From contig NZ_BLWI01000019.1 in the NCBI RefSeq assembly GCF_013282155.1, positions 1 to 64,000 of the forward strand: DNA of 64,000 nt, read 5' to 3'. Origin of the DNA: Sulfitobacter sp. HGT1. Its GTDB lineage: Bacteria > Pseudomonadota > Alphaproteobacteria > Rhodobacterales > Rhodobacteraceae. The translations under genes and the position numbers were made by a program. The stretch's first letter is position 1. The number at the start of each line of letters is the position of its first letter. Under the pieces are notes generated by a model. That model searched no databases. It had not been told where the DNA came from and saw only the letters and a program-made list of their open reading frames with translations. Below are positions 52,708 through 61,781 of the stretch, one piece after another.

Positions 52708-53837
52708 ACTTCGACCTGACAGAAGAACGCCAAATGCTTCAAGACAGTCTGCGCCGTTTCCTGCGCGACAAATACGATACCGCGACACGCAACAAGATCC
52801 TTGAAAGCGACACAGGGTTTTCCGCCGACATCTGGAACGGCCTTGCCGAACTGGGTGTCATCGGCGCGTTGTTCACCGAAGATCAGGGCGGCTTTGGCGG
52901 CGCTGGTTTCGACCTCGCGGTGGTGTTCGAAGAGCTGGGCCGCGCAGGCGTGGTTGAGCCCTTCCTTGATACGGCTGTTCTGGGCGGTGGTCTGATCGCC
53001 GAACTGGGCAATGACGACCAAAAAGCCCATGTCGAAGAAATTATCGGCGGCGCGCTGCAACTGGCGTTTGCCCACGGCGAACCTACCAGCCGCTATGATA
53101 TGAACCGCGTCAGCACCACGGCCAAGGCCGATGGCGACAACATCGTGTTGAACGGCCGCAAGGCTGTCGTCGTGAACGCCGAAAACGCCGACATGCTGGT
53201 TGTGTCTGCGCGCGAAAGCGGTGACGTGGCAGACGAGGATGGCATTTCGCTGTTCCTGGTGCCTGCCGACGCCAAAGGCATCACGCTGCAAGGCTATGCC
53301 CTGCTGGCCGGTGGCCGTGCTGCGGAAATCACGCTGGATGATGTGACTGTGCCTGCCTCTGCCCGTCTGGGTGACGCTGGCAAGGCATACCCCGCGATCG
53401 AGGCACGTATCGCCGCCGCAAACGTCGCGATCTGTGCGGAAACGCTGGGTGCAATGGAAACCGCTTGCCGTCTGACGCGCGACTATCTGATGACGCGCAA
53501 ACAATTCGGCAAACCGATTGGCACGTTCCAGGCGCTGGCGCACCGCATGTCCGACCTGTTGATCGAGATGGAGCAGGCACGCTCTGCCGTGATCGTCGCG
53601 GCTGGCCATCTGGAAGCCGGATACAAGAGCCGCGAAAGCCATGTATCTGCTGCCAAGAACCTGCTGGGCCGCGCTGGCCGTCTGGTTGCCGAAGACAGCA
53701 TCCAGATGCACGGCGGTATTGCCATGACCCAGGAATACGAACTGGCCCATATCGCCAAGCGTATCATCATGTCAGACCACCGCTTTGGCGACACCGACCA
53801 CCATCTGGAGCGCTACATTGCCATCGCAGCAGCCTGA
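52704..53837 (+). CDS. Acyl-CoA dehydrogenase (PimD-like small subunit)
   Basis: A 377-residue flavoprotein that opens MNFDLTEERQMLQDSLRRFL, with ELGVIGALFTEDQGGFGGAG and DSIQMHGGIAMTQEYELAHIAKR near the C terminus. It starts inside the stop of the large-subunit-like gene. Paired, different acyl-CoA dehydrogenases are a hallmark of dicarboxyl-CoA and branched or cyclic acid pathways rather than simple fatty-acid oxidation. The substrate is not visible in the sequence. Confidence 0.92.
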   Translation: MNFDLTEERQMLQDSLRRFLRDKYDTATRNKILESDTGFSADIWNGLAELGVIGALFTEDQGGFGGAGFDLAVVFEELGRAGVVEPFLDTAVLGGGLIAELGNDDQKAHVEEIIGGALQLAFAHGEPTSRYDMNRVSTTAKADGDNIVLNGRKAVVVNAENADMLVVSARESGDVADEDGISLFLVPADAKGITLQGYALLAGGRAAEITLDDVTVPASARLGDAGKAYPAIEARIAAANVAICAETLGAMETACRLTRDYLMTRKQFGKPIGTFQALAHRMSDLLIEMEQARSAVIVAAGHLEAGYKSRESHVSAAKNLLGRAGRLVAEDSIQMHGGIAMTQEYELAHIAKRIIMSDHRFGDTDHHLERYIAIAAA

Positions 53838-54246
53838 CGAAAGCTTGCTGATCCGGGACGAGACCGGCACCCAAACGCTGGTCGGGTATGTCGTTGACAT
53901 ATCCGATCCGCCCCACGGGCGCTGTTACCTTGATCTGGGTCCGCAACACCTCAACCGGCACGGCGTCCTTCATGGCGGTATCGCGGCCACTTTGCTGGAT
54001 AACGCATGTGGCATGACCGGATCGCTGAGCGTTGATCCCAAAGGTCTGAACCCGTTCTTGACGATCTCGTTGACCACGCAGTTTCTGGCAGCGGGTAAAC
54101 CGGGGCGGGTCACTGCCACGGGTCGCATCAAGGGCGGCGGGCGCAGCCTGCTTTATATCGATGCGGAACTGGTCCACGAAGACGGCACCGTGATTGCCAC
54201 ATCGACGGGCGTGTTCAAACGCGTCCCACAGGAGAAACTGACATGA
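53818..54246 (+). CDS. PaaI-family hotdog thioesterase
   Basis: A hotdog-fold thioesterase of 142 residues from TTG 53818, or 153 from ATG 53785. The first 11 codons of the longer form only read another frame of the dehydrogenase end. GGAG at 53807-53810 lies 7 nt before the TTG, so TTG is my preferred start. The active region is HGVLHGGIAATLLDNACGM, with NRHG just before, and TISLTTQFLAAG as the central strand. It probably hydrolyses a dead-end or product CoA thioester of the pathway. It overlaps both neighbours. Confidence 0.83.
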   Translation: MPSQQPDESLLIRDETGTQTLVGYVVDISDPPHGRCYLDLGPQHLNRHGVLHGGIAATLLDNACGMTGSLSVDPKGLNPFLTISLTTQFLAAGKPGRVTATGRIKGGGRSLLYIDAELVHEDGTVIATSTGVFKRVPQEKLT

Positions 54247-55016
54247 GCGCACGGATTGAGGACAAGGGTGACCGGATCATCGTCTGGAACGGCAATGCCC
54301 ATAAACGCGGTGCCCTGTCGCCCGAACTGTACGCCTGCATCAAGCAGGCGATTGAACTGGCTGCCGCACCCCGTGTTCGCGCGGTCATCCTGACCTCCGA
54401 GGGCGATTTTTTCTGCGCAGGCGGAGACCTGAACGTGTTGATCGCGCGCCGCGACCTGCCCGAGGACGTGCGCCGCAGCAAGATCGACCAATTGCATGAT
54501 CTGGTGCGCGCGATCCGCAACAGCCCGGTGCCCGTGATCGCCGCTGTTGAGGGCGGTGCCGTCGGTGCGGGTCTGTCCTTTGCGCTGGCCTGCGACCTGA
54601 TTGTCGCCGCGAAAGGTGCCAAATTCACTGCTGCTTACGTGAAAGCTGGCTTGGTCCCCGATGGCGGTCTGACCGCGTCGCTGGCCCGCGCCTTGCCGCG
54701 TCAGTTGGCGATGGAGATGTGTTTGCTGGCGTTGCCTGTCACCGTCGACCGGATGCATGACCTTGGCGTCGTGAATGCGCTGGCCGAACCGGGGGCGGCG
54801 ATGGAGGGTGCGATGGCCTATGCCGACCGTCTGGCCCAGGGCCCGCGTCAGGCGCAATCTGTCATTCGCGGCCTTGTCGCCCAAGCCTATGACGTGACCG
54901 AGGCCGCGCAACTGGACGCTGAACGCAACGCCATGGCCCATGCCGCTGGCGCGGATGAAGCTGCCGAAGGCATTGCCGCCTTCCTGGAAAAGCGCAAACC
55001 GAATTACGGCGGCTGA
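54243..55016 (+). CDS. Enoyl-CoA hydratase/hydrolase family protein (oxepin-CoA hydrolase-like type)
   Basis: A 257-residue crotonase-fold protein. Oxyanion segments are FFCAGGDLNVL and EGGAVGAGLSFALACD. The following AAYVKAGLVPDGGLTASLARALPR holds the usual acid and substrate loop. The C terminus GADEAAEGIAAFLEKRKPNYGG resembles proteins annotated as oxepin-CoA hydrolase, alternative type; plain hydratase activity is equally possible. It overlaps the thioesterase stop by 4 nt and sits before the CoA ligase gene. Confidence 0.88.
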   Translation: MSARIEDKGDRIIVWNGNAHKRGALSPELYACIKQAIELAAAPRVRAVILTSEGDFFCAGGDLNVLIARRDLPEDVRRSKIDQLHDLVRAIRNSPVPVIAAVEGGAVGAGLSFALACDLIVAAKGAKFTAAYVKAGLVPDGGLTASLARALPRQLAMEMCLLALPVTVDRMHDLGVVNALAEPGAAMEGAMAYADRLAQGPRQAQSVIRGLVAQAYDVTEAAQLDAERNAMAHAAGADEAAEGIAAFLEKRKPNYGG

Positions 55017-55094
55017 CACGCTGCCAAACTGAATATGCACTTTGCGGCCCAAGCCGGCCCAAAGCGAAAATACCTGCGAGGAGGCAGAGCTATT

Positions 55095-56588
55095 ATGGCG
55101 CGCGTAGAGCAATATCTTGAGCAACAGATCACATCACGGGGTGATGCAGCTGCCCTAAGCGATAGCGTCGGCACCCGCTGGACATTCAATGATCTTGGCA
55201 AAGCCTCGGATGCGGTGGCTGACCAGTTGAGAGCGGCGGGCGTTCAGCCAAACGACCGGGTCCTGCTGCTGTCGGAAAACTGCGGCGCTGCCGTGGCCAC
55301 GATCTTTGGCACCTGGAAAGCCGGTGCTGTGATCATCCCCGTCAACGCCCGCCAGACCGAGGGCGAGGTGAAACGCATTCTGGATCACGCCGCACCTGCT
55401 GCCGTGTTGATGACCACCGGCGCATCGCCGGATGCGGTAAAACATGCCGAAGCCATGGGCGCGCAGGAGATCACCGGCGCATTCGGATCGCTGCATCTGG
55501 CCACGCCCATTGCCAGCAATCCTGACGCCGACCTAAGCGATGTTGCCGTCCTGCTGTACACAACGGGCACCACGGGCGACCCCAAGGGCGTGATGCTGAC
55601 CCATGAAAATGTGCGCTTTGGCGGCATGACCTCGGCCAATTTGCGCGGCATGACGCCGGGTGACGTGGTTTACGGCGTGTTGCCGCTGACCCATGTATTC
55701 GGGCTGTGTTCGGTGCTGACCGCATCCTGCTATATCGGGGCCGAAGTCCGGCTTGAAGCGCGTTTTTCGGCTGAAAAGCTGTATAAAGCGTTGACGTCGG
55801 GGGTGAATTTCCTGTCCGCCGTGCCACAGATGCACGCATTGCTGATGCAATACACCAAGGAAAAAGGGCTGACCCAGCTGAATTCCGAAACCCTGCGTTA
55901 TGTGTCTTCGGGGGCCGCACCGCTGGACCCTGCCTGGAAACGCAAGGCCGAAGGGTTCTACGGCGTGGCGATCCAGAACGGCTACGGCATGACCGAAACC
56001 ACTGCCGGCACATCGGCAACGTCCAACCCGATCGGATCGCCCGATGTATCCGTCGGCCCGCCACTGGCAGGAATCGCGGTCAAGATTGACGACACCGTCG
56101 AAGGCGGCAGCCCCGGCACAGGCGAAGTGCTGACCCGTGGCCCGCACATCATGAAGGGCTATTACAAGAACCCCACCGAGACCGCGAAAGTGGTCGATGC
56201 CGAGGGCTGGCTGCGCACCGGTGATTTGGGCAAGCTGGACGAACAGGGCCTGCTGCATATCCTTGGCCGGTCGAAAGAGCTGATCATTCACGGCGGGTTC
56301 AACGTGTACCCACCCGAGGTCGAAGCCGCGATCAACGACCACCCGCAGGTGATCCAGTCTGCCGTGATCGGACGCAGCAAGGACGGCGACGAGGAGGTGC
56401 TGGCATTTGTCCAGATCGCCGAGGGCGACACTTTGGCCCCCGACGATCTGCGCGCTTTTGTGAAAGAGCGGTTGACGGGATACAAACGGCCCAAGCATAT
56501 CATCATCGGCACTGCCTTGCCTGCGGCACCCACGGGTAAGATCCTGAAGCACAAGTTGATCGAGACGTTCAAAGATCAGCTTTCCTGA
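55095..56588 (+). CDS. Acyl-CoA synthetase (class I adenylate-forming ligase)
   Basis: A 497-residue ligase that activates a carboxylic acid with ATP and CoA. Motifs are visible: P-loop LYTTGTTGDPKGVMLTHEN, the A5 region NGYGMTETTAGT, A7 GWLRTGDLGKLDEQG, A8 GRSKELIIHGGFNVYPPEVE, and the catalytic Lys in PAAPTGKILKHKL. I use ATG 55095 with GAGGAGG upstream. As last gene of the run it would start the pathway by activating the acid brought in by the TRAP transporter. The acid is unknown. Confidence 0.93.
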   Translation: MARVEQYLEQQITSRGDAAALSDSVGTRWTFNDLGKASDAVADQLRAAGVQPNDRVLLLSENCGAAVATIFGTWKAGAVIIPVNARQTEGEVKRILDHAAPAAVLMTTGASPDAVKHAEAMGAQEITGAFGSLHLATPIASNPDADLSDVAVLLYTTGTTGDPKGVMLTHENVRFGGMTSANLRGMTPGDVVYGVLPLTHVFGLCSVLTASCYIGAEVRLEARFSAEKLYKALTSGVNFLSAVPQMHALLMQYTKEKGLTQLNSETLRYVSSGAAPLDPAWKRKAEGFYGVAIQNGYGMTETTAGTSATSNPIGSPDVSVGPPLAGIAVKIDDTVEGGSPGTGEVLTRGPHIMKGYYKNPTETAKVVDAEGWLRTGDLGKLDEQGLLHILGRSKELIIHGGFNVYPPEVEAAINDHPQVIQSAVIGRSKDGDEEVLAFVQIAEGDTLAPDDLRAFVKERLTGYKRPKHIIIGTALPAAPTGKILKHKLIETFKDQLS

Positions 56589-56604
56589 ACCCCATTGAAA
56601 TAAA

Positions 56605-56641
56605 AAAAGGCCGGCCCCCCATGATGGAAGGCCGGCCTTTT
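56605..56641. terminator. Bidirectional terminator between the CoA ligase and rpe
   Basis: AAAAGGCCGGCC (56605-56616) pairs with GGCCGGCCTTTT (56630-56641) across a 13-base loop, flanked by an A-run on one side and T's on the other. It can stop the plus-strand catabolic run and the minus-strand rpe transcript. Confidence 0.92.
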
Positions 56642-56669
56642 CATGCGCATCGCATCGTTCGTTCGAGGT

Positions 56670-57359
56670 TTAGACGTAAACGCCCGACGCCGCAGCGCGG
56701 ATCGCGCGGATGTTTTCGCCGTAAGGGGCCGGATCGCTGGCCGACCCACCCCGGAACACAGCCGATCCTGCCACCAGTACATCCGCACCGGCCTGCGCCA
56801 CGCTGGGGGCTGTCTTCACATCGACGCCGCCATCAATTTCGATATGGATCGGACGGTCGCCGATCATGGCGCGCAGGGTTTTGATCTTGTCGGTCATGTT
56901 GATGAACTTCTGACCGCCAAAGCCGGGGTTCACGGTCATCACACAGACCAGATCGGTGATATCAAGCAGATGCTCGACCGCCGAGGCCGGCGTGCCTGGG
57001 TTTAGCGCCACACCTGCCTTGGCCCCTGCGCCGCGGATCGCCTGAAGCGTGCGGTGGATATGGGGGCCGGCCTCGACGTGGGCGGTGATGAAATCGGCAC
57101 CGGCCTGCGCGAAGGCATCAATATAGGGATCAACGGGGGCAATCATCAGATGCACGTCCATGATGCCCTTGATATGCGGGCGGATCGCCGCACAGGTCGT
57201 GGGGCCAAAGCTGATGTTGGGCACAAAATGCCCGTCCATCACATCGACATGGACCCAATCCGCGCCTTGCGCTTCGACGGCGGCGCATTCTGCCCCGAAA
57301 TTCGCGAAATCGGCGGCAAGGATGGAGGGGGCGATTTTGATAGAACGATCAAACGACAT
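56670..57359 (-). CDS. rpe: Ribulose-phosphate 3-epimerase
   Basis: A 229-residue TIM-barrel enzyme that interconverts ribulose 5-phosphate and xylulose 5-phosphate. Key parts: [15 protein letters not shown], the metal/acid loop [30 protein letters not shown] and the final [13 protein letters not shown] use ATG 57359 ([14 protein letters not shown]), where the family begins; the longer frame is not homologous. Length is normal. It serves the pentose phosphate and, if present, Calvin pathways. Confidence 0.96.
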   Translation of the reverse strand: MSFDRSIKIAPSILAADFANFGAECAAVEAQGADWVHVDVMDGHFVPNISFGPTTCAAIRPHIKGIMDVHLMIAPVDPYIDAFAQAGADFITAHVEAGPHIHRTLQAIRGAGAKAGVALNPGTPASAVEHLLDITDLVCVMTVNPGFGGQKFINMTDKIKTLRAMIGDRPIHIEIDGGVDVKTAPSVAQAGADVLVAGSAVFRGGSASDPAPYGENIRAIRAAASGVYV

Positions 57360-57465
57360 GTTTCTGGGCCTTATTGGGAGGGTTGAGCGCGATATAAGCA
57401 TTGGCAGTGCCGGTGGCAATCGGCGGAGCCTTCGGCGAGGATTTTAGACCATTTGGAAATCAGGG

Positions 57466-58467
57466 TCAGATTTTATAATAGTCGCGATACCAGTCGACGA
57501 AGTTTTGCAAGCCGGTTTCAATCGGGGTGACGGGGCGCTGGCCTGTGAGGTTTTGCAGCAAGGTGGCATCGGCCCAGGTGGCGGGCACATCGCCGGGTTG
57601 CATGTCGTGGTAGGTCTTGATCGCTTCGCGCCCGCAGGCTTTTTCGATGGCGGCGATGAAATCCATCAGCGGCACGGGGCTGTCATTGCCGATGTTGACG
57701 ACGCGGAAGGGTGCGACGTTGGACAGGCTGTCGTTTTCAACGGGCGTGTCACCGGGCACGGTGTCGATCAGCGCAAGGATCGAGGCGGTCAGATCGTCGA
57801 TATAGGTGAAGTCACGCTTCATGTCGCCGTGGTTGTAGATGTCGATGGGGTCGCCGTTCAGGATCGCTTTGGTGAATTTGAAATGCGCCATGTCGGGGCG
57901 GCCCCATGGGCCATAGACGGTAAAGAACCGGAACATGGTGATCGGCAGATGATACAGATGCGCATAGCTGTGGGCCATGTTTTCAGTCGCCTTTTTGGTG
58001 GCGGCGTAGAAGGACATTTGCGTGTCGGCCTTTTGGGTTTCGGCATAGGGCATTTGCGTGTTGGAGCCATAGACCGAGGAGGTCGAGGCCAGCAGCATAT
58101 GCGCGGGGGGATAGGCGCGGGCGGCTTCGAGCAGTTCAAACGTGCCGATCAGGTTCGCCTCGACGTAGTCGCGCGGCGCGTCGATGGAATGGCGCACGCC
58201 CGCCTGGGCGGCCAGATGCACCACCGCGTCGGGGCGGTGCTGTTCGAACAGCGCCATCAACGTGCCGGGCGTTTCCAGCCGGTCGTTGATCACGCTGAAC
58301 CCTGCATGCTGGTTCAGCATCGCCTGGCGGCGTTTCTTGAGGGCGACATCGTAGTAATCCGACAGGCAGTCCAGCCCGATGACTTTCCAGCCGGCCTCCA
58401 GCAGCGCGATGCTTGTGAAATAGCCGATAAATCCTGAGGAACCTGTGACAAGGGCCGTGCGCGTCAT
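57466..58467 (-). CDS. NAD-dependent epimerase, UDP-glucuronate 4-epimerase-like
   Basis: A 333-residue extended SDR enzyme. The NAD motif is VTGSSGFIGYFTS (G-x2-G-x2-G). The catalytic Ser is in STSSVYGSNTQMP and the YxxxK pair in FYAATKKATENMAH. FRFFTVYGPWGRPDMAHFKF is the hallmark of the UDP-glucuronate 4-epimerase group, which makes UDP-galacturonate for surface polysaccharide. It starts with a 4-nt overlap inside the reductive-dehalogenase-like gene, an unexpected pairing. Confidence 0.9.
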   Translation of the reverse strand: MTRTALVTGSSGFIGYFTSIALLEAGWKVIGLDCLSDYYDVALKKRRQAMLNQHAGFSVINDRLETPGTLMALFEQHRPDAVVHLAAQAGVRHSIDAPRDYVEANLIGTFELLEAARAYPPAHMLLASTSSVYGSNTQMPYAETQKADTQMSFYAATKKATENMAHSYAHLYHLPITMFRFFTVYGPWGRPDMAHFKFTKAILNGDPIDIYNHGDMKRDFTYIDDLTASILALIDTVPGDTPVENDSLSNVAPFRVVNIGNDSPVPLMDFIAAIEKACGREAIKTYHDMQPGDVPATWADATLLQNLTGQRPVTPIETGLQNFVDWYRDYYKI

Positions 58468-61400
58468 AGTTCAATCTCCAATACGCCATTCGGGTCGGCC
58501 GCGCGGGACTGGCACAGGATGATTTCGGTTTCGCGCTGGTGGGCGGAAAGGACGAAATCGCGATGCTCGGCCTTGCCCGACAGCAGCTTGCATTTGCAGA
58601 CCCCGCATATGCCATCGGCGCATTTGATGTCCAGTTTGATATCTGCGGCAATCAGCGCATCGCTGGCGGATTGATCCGCGCCCACGGGGATCTCGCGGCC
58701 ATCCGGCAGGCGCAGGGTAAAGGGGTGATTGACATATTCGGGCTGCACGGGGGGTGCGAAATATTCCAGATGCAGCGCGTCATCGGGCAGGCCGCTGGCC
58801 CTGCCTGCGTCCATCACCGCCTGCATATAGGCGTCAGGCCCGCAGGTGTAGACATGGGTGCCCTGTATCGCCTGCGAGATCAGCGTAGCCAAATCGGCGC
58901 GGGTGTTTTCCGCGCTTAGGTGGATGTGGACGCGGTCAGACCAGGGGGCCTGCGACAGAAGGTCGGTAAAGGGGGCCGCTGCACGCCACGGGGCCGAGTA
59001 ATGCAGTTCAAACGGTTTGCCGATGGCATGCAGGCGATGGGCAAAGGCAATCATCGGCGTAATGCCGATACCGCCGCCAAACAGCAGGCTGTGGGGGGCG
59101 TCCTTGATCAGTGGGAAATGGTTTGCCGGGGTCGAGACGAAAACCCGCCGCCCTTGGGTAAAGATGCGGTGCAGCAGGGCGGAGCCGCCCCGGCCCGCAT
59201 CCTCGCGCAGCACCGCGATTGTGTAGCTGCTGCGATCGGCAGGATCACCAAGCAGTGAATAGGGGCGCAGGTATTCGGGGGCGACAACCAGATCAAGATG
59301 CGCGCCAGCTGTCCAGGGCGGCAGATCAGCGCCATCGGGGCGGGCGAATTCATACAAGGTTACGGCCCTGCTAAGGGGGCGGACCGACACGATGCGCAGG
59401 TCAAGCACAGGCGTGGCTGTTCCGGCATCATAAAGGTGCAGATGCGCGGTTTCGCCTGCCGCTGTGCGCGCGCGGTGTACGTCGGCGGTGATCAGGGCAG
59501 CGTGCGCCTTGATCCCTGCCTCGCGGTTCATCGGGTCGGGATAGGGCCAGGGATGCGGGGCAAGCGGGGCGGGGTAGACGGCCAGGGTTTGATCTTCGGC
59601 ACGCAGTTTGAGGTCGGGTTGAAGGCCGCGGGCGTTGACCGGATGGGTGGGCGATGTGACCGTGCCGTTGCGCTGCTGTTCGATGTCCCACCACCATTTT
59701 TTCGCAGGGTTCAAACCGCCACGGCCCAAGGTGTCATCCAGCCGCGCCAGCAACGGGGCCGCGGCGGGGATGGTGCTGGCGGCCCAGCGAAACGGAGCTT
59801 CGGCGAACAGCCCTTCGAGGTTCCACGGGCAGGTTTTCATGCAGCGCCCACACATCGACCCGCCCTTGTTGGTGATCCGGTAGGTGGCGCATTTCTGACT
59901 GTCGGATTTCCAGATCTCGTAGCCGTTGAACATCTTTTTGGGGCCAGCGGTGATCGCGCCAGACGGGCATTCGCGGGCGCATTTATTGCAGGCCTCGCAG
60001 AATTTTTGCAGGCCGAAATCAATCGGTTTGTCATGGGTGACGGGCATGGTGTGGGTGACCACGCCGGATTTCAGCCGCGGGCCAAGGAACGGGTTCAGGA
60101 TCACCTCTCCGATGCGGCTGACTTCGCCAAGGCCCGACAGCAGCAACAGGGGTGGCTGCAACACATCGCCATCCATCACCGTATGGGCCTTGGCGTCAAA
60201 GCCGAGATTGCGCAGATGCTGCGCCAGAATGCCGCCCAGAACCGAAAACCGCAGATAGGCGCGCATGGATTGGGCGGTGCTGATCCAGTCATCGCCGGAG
60301 GCACCCTCCATCGTGTCAAAGCCTTGGTCGATCACCACGCTGAGCGCTTGGTCGTGGGGCGGGGTGATCGGCGTGCCAGTTGCGTCATGGCTGTACCATG
60401 TCCAGTCAGGGCAGGCGGACAACCCTGCCGCATCGACCCCCAGAAAATACGCCGCCGCTTTCAGGTTTGCGGCGTTTCGCGCGGCACCTGCATCCTGTGC
60501 CGTCGGGGCGCGGGGACCCTTTTGCAGCAGGATCAGCGCGCCCAGCAACCTACGTTGCGCCGAGGCAGGGGCAGATTTGACGATATGTTGGCCGTCTTTC
60601 ATGGCGTCCTGCACTTTGGGCCCCATGTCGCCAAACTGGCCGCGCGCAAACATATCCGTGCGCTTGGGGATGCGCGGCACATTGGCGGCGTCAATATAGG
60701 TGGTGGGGCTGTCGACCCGCTTGAGGGTCTCGAACGGGTGGGGGCCATCGACAAAGCTGCGCTTGGCATAGGGGTCGTGGGTCCGGGCGTTGGCCCCGCC
60801 ATGGGTGCCAAGCTGCCACGCCAGCCCGCGCAAGACAGATGCGGGTTGCTGCGCCAAGGGGCATAGCGGCAGGTCCGCGGCCATTGGCATGTCGGTCGTG
60901 ATCGCGGCAAGCCCATAGCGTTGGCCCAGCCAAGGCGCGCAAGGCGCATCGTCCTGCATCACGGTCAGGCCCGCCGCCAGCGCGAGTTTCGGCAGATGCA
61001 CATCGCTGCAGGTCGACGAATGGGCGCGGGCATCAAAGCCGAGGATGCGGATATATTCCGCCAGAATGGTGGCTGTTTCAGTGGCACGCAGGGACGCACG
61101 TTGGGCTTGGGCGTCGATGATCCAGTCGGACCCTTTTTCGGTTTGCGCAGGATCACGCGGATAGGCGACCAGCACGACAATCGCGTGGGTGTGGTGGGGG
61201 ACCGTCGCGGTGTCCGCGCCAGCAGTATCGTGCAGATCGGCCATGATTGCGTCGATGCCGGTGGCCAGCGTTTTGGTCTGGCGGTGTTTCAGATCCTCGA
61301 CCAGGGCTGCAACATCGGGGTTCTTGCGCGGCACCCGCAGGAAGGCAGATGCGGGCAGGGCGCAAACCCCCATCATCGAGGCGTCGTTGTAATAGCCAAA

Positions 61401-61667
61401 CGCCTTGAGGTGCTGCGCCCGTTCCACAGGGTCATCGGGAATTTCGGCTTTGGTCTCCTTCACCTTGCCCGACCTCAGGGCATCCATCATCGCCTGAAGC
61501 GGGCCCATCGCGTTGATGATGCTTTGGGGTCTTTCAGGTGCGCAAAACGAGACGGTTGGAAACGGGATTTCCGGAAACTCCGCAGGCGGTTCGGCCTTCC
61601 TGCGCAGGCGTTCAAGCGGGTAGGGGCCAAGATGGACGGGGCGCGATTTACCGGAAAAAATCTTCAT
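58464..61667 (-). CDS. Self-sufficient reductive dehalogenase-like fusion (RdhA domain plus flavin/2Fe-2S reductase; BhbA/NpRdhA type)
   Basis: A 1067-residue cytoplasmic fusion with no Tat or Sec signal. Residues about 80-550 hold two related halves (ILAEYIRILGFDARAH at about 201-216; ILAQHLRNLGFDAKAH at about 480-495), the cobalamin-binding fold of RdhA/QueG-like proteins. Two 4Fe-4S motifs follow: C557-x2-C560-x2-C563-x3-C567P and C606-x2-C609-x3-C613P, with C593 as a possible fourth ligand. Residues about 750-970 are a ferredoxin-reductase-like domain with RPYSLLGDP (flavin) and LLFGGGIGITPM (NAD(P)H). The C terminus is a plant-type 2Fe-2S ferredoxin: C1016-x4-C1021-x2-C1024 and C1052. 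This architecture matches catabolic, oxygen-tolerant, NAD(P)H-driven dehalogenases. Substrate unknown; an epoxyqueuosine-reductase-like role is less likely given the fusion. Confidence 0.85.
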   Translation of the reverse strand: MKIFSGKSRPVHLGPYPLERLRRKAEPPAEFPEIPFPTVSFCAPERPQSIINAMGPLQAMMDALRSGKVKETKAEIPDDPVERAQHLKAFGYYNDASMMGVCALPASAFLRVPRKNPDVAALVEDLKHRQTKTLATGIDAIMADLHDTAGADTATVPHHTHAIVVLVAYPRDPAQTEKGSDWIIDAQAQRASLRATETATILAEYIRILGFDARAHSSTCSDVHLPKLALAAGLTVMQDDAPCAPWLGQRYGLAAITTDMPMAADLPLCPLAQQPASVLRGLAWQLGTHGGANARTHDPYAKRSFVDGPHPFETLKRVDSPTTYIDAANVPRIPKRTDMFARGQFGDMGPKVQDAMKDGQHIVKSAPASAQRRLLGALILLQKGPRAPTAQDAGAARNAANLKAAAYFLGVDAAGLSACPDWTWYSHDATGTPITPPHDQALSVVIDQGFDTMEGASGDDWISTAQSMRAYLRFSVLGGILAQHLRNLGFDAKAHTVMDGDVLQPPLLLLSGLGEVSRIGEVILNPFLGPRLKSGVVTHTMPVTHDKPIDFGLQKFCEACNKCARECPSGAITAGPKKMFNGYEIWKSDSQKCATYRITNKGGSMCGRCMKTCPWNLEGLFAEAPFRWAASTIPAAAPLLARLDDTLGRGGLNPAKKWWWDIEQQRNGTVTSPTHPVNARGLQPDLKLRAEDQTLAVYPAPLAPHPWPYPDPMNREAGIKAHAALITADVHRARTAAGETAHLHLYDAGTATPVLDLRIVSVRPLSRAVTLYEFARPDGADLPPWTAGAHLDLVVAPEYLRPYSLLGDPADRSSYTIAVLREDAGRGGSALLHRIFTQGRRVFVSTPANHFPLIKDAPHSLLFGGGIGITPMIAFAHRLHAIGKPFELHYSAPWRAAAPFTDLLSQAPWSDRVHIHLSAENTRADLATLISQAIQGTHVYTCGPDAYMQAVMDAGRASGLPDDALHLEYFAPPVQPEYVNHPFTLRLPDGREIPVGADQSASDALIAADIKLDIKCADGICGVCKCKLLSGKAEHRDFVLSAHQRETEIILCQSRAADPNGVLEIEL

Positions 61668-61781
61668 AGGGTGAACCGTGCCACCGGGGAGGCGGAAAAG
61701 ACAGCGTAAAGATAATCGGCGTTTGAAAGGCGGCTGTTGCGGCCTCTTGGTCGTCAGGCCGATGCGCGTTCCTGAAAGCGG

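Noticed and set aside
61668-61781. Possible cobalamin riboswitch before the dehalogenase-like gene
   Set aside because: The 114-base leader is too short and shows no B12-box sequence.
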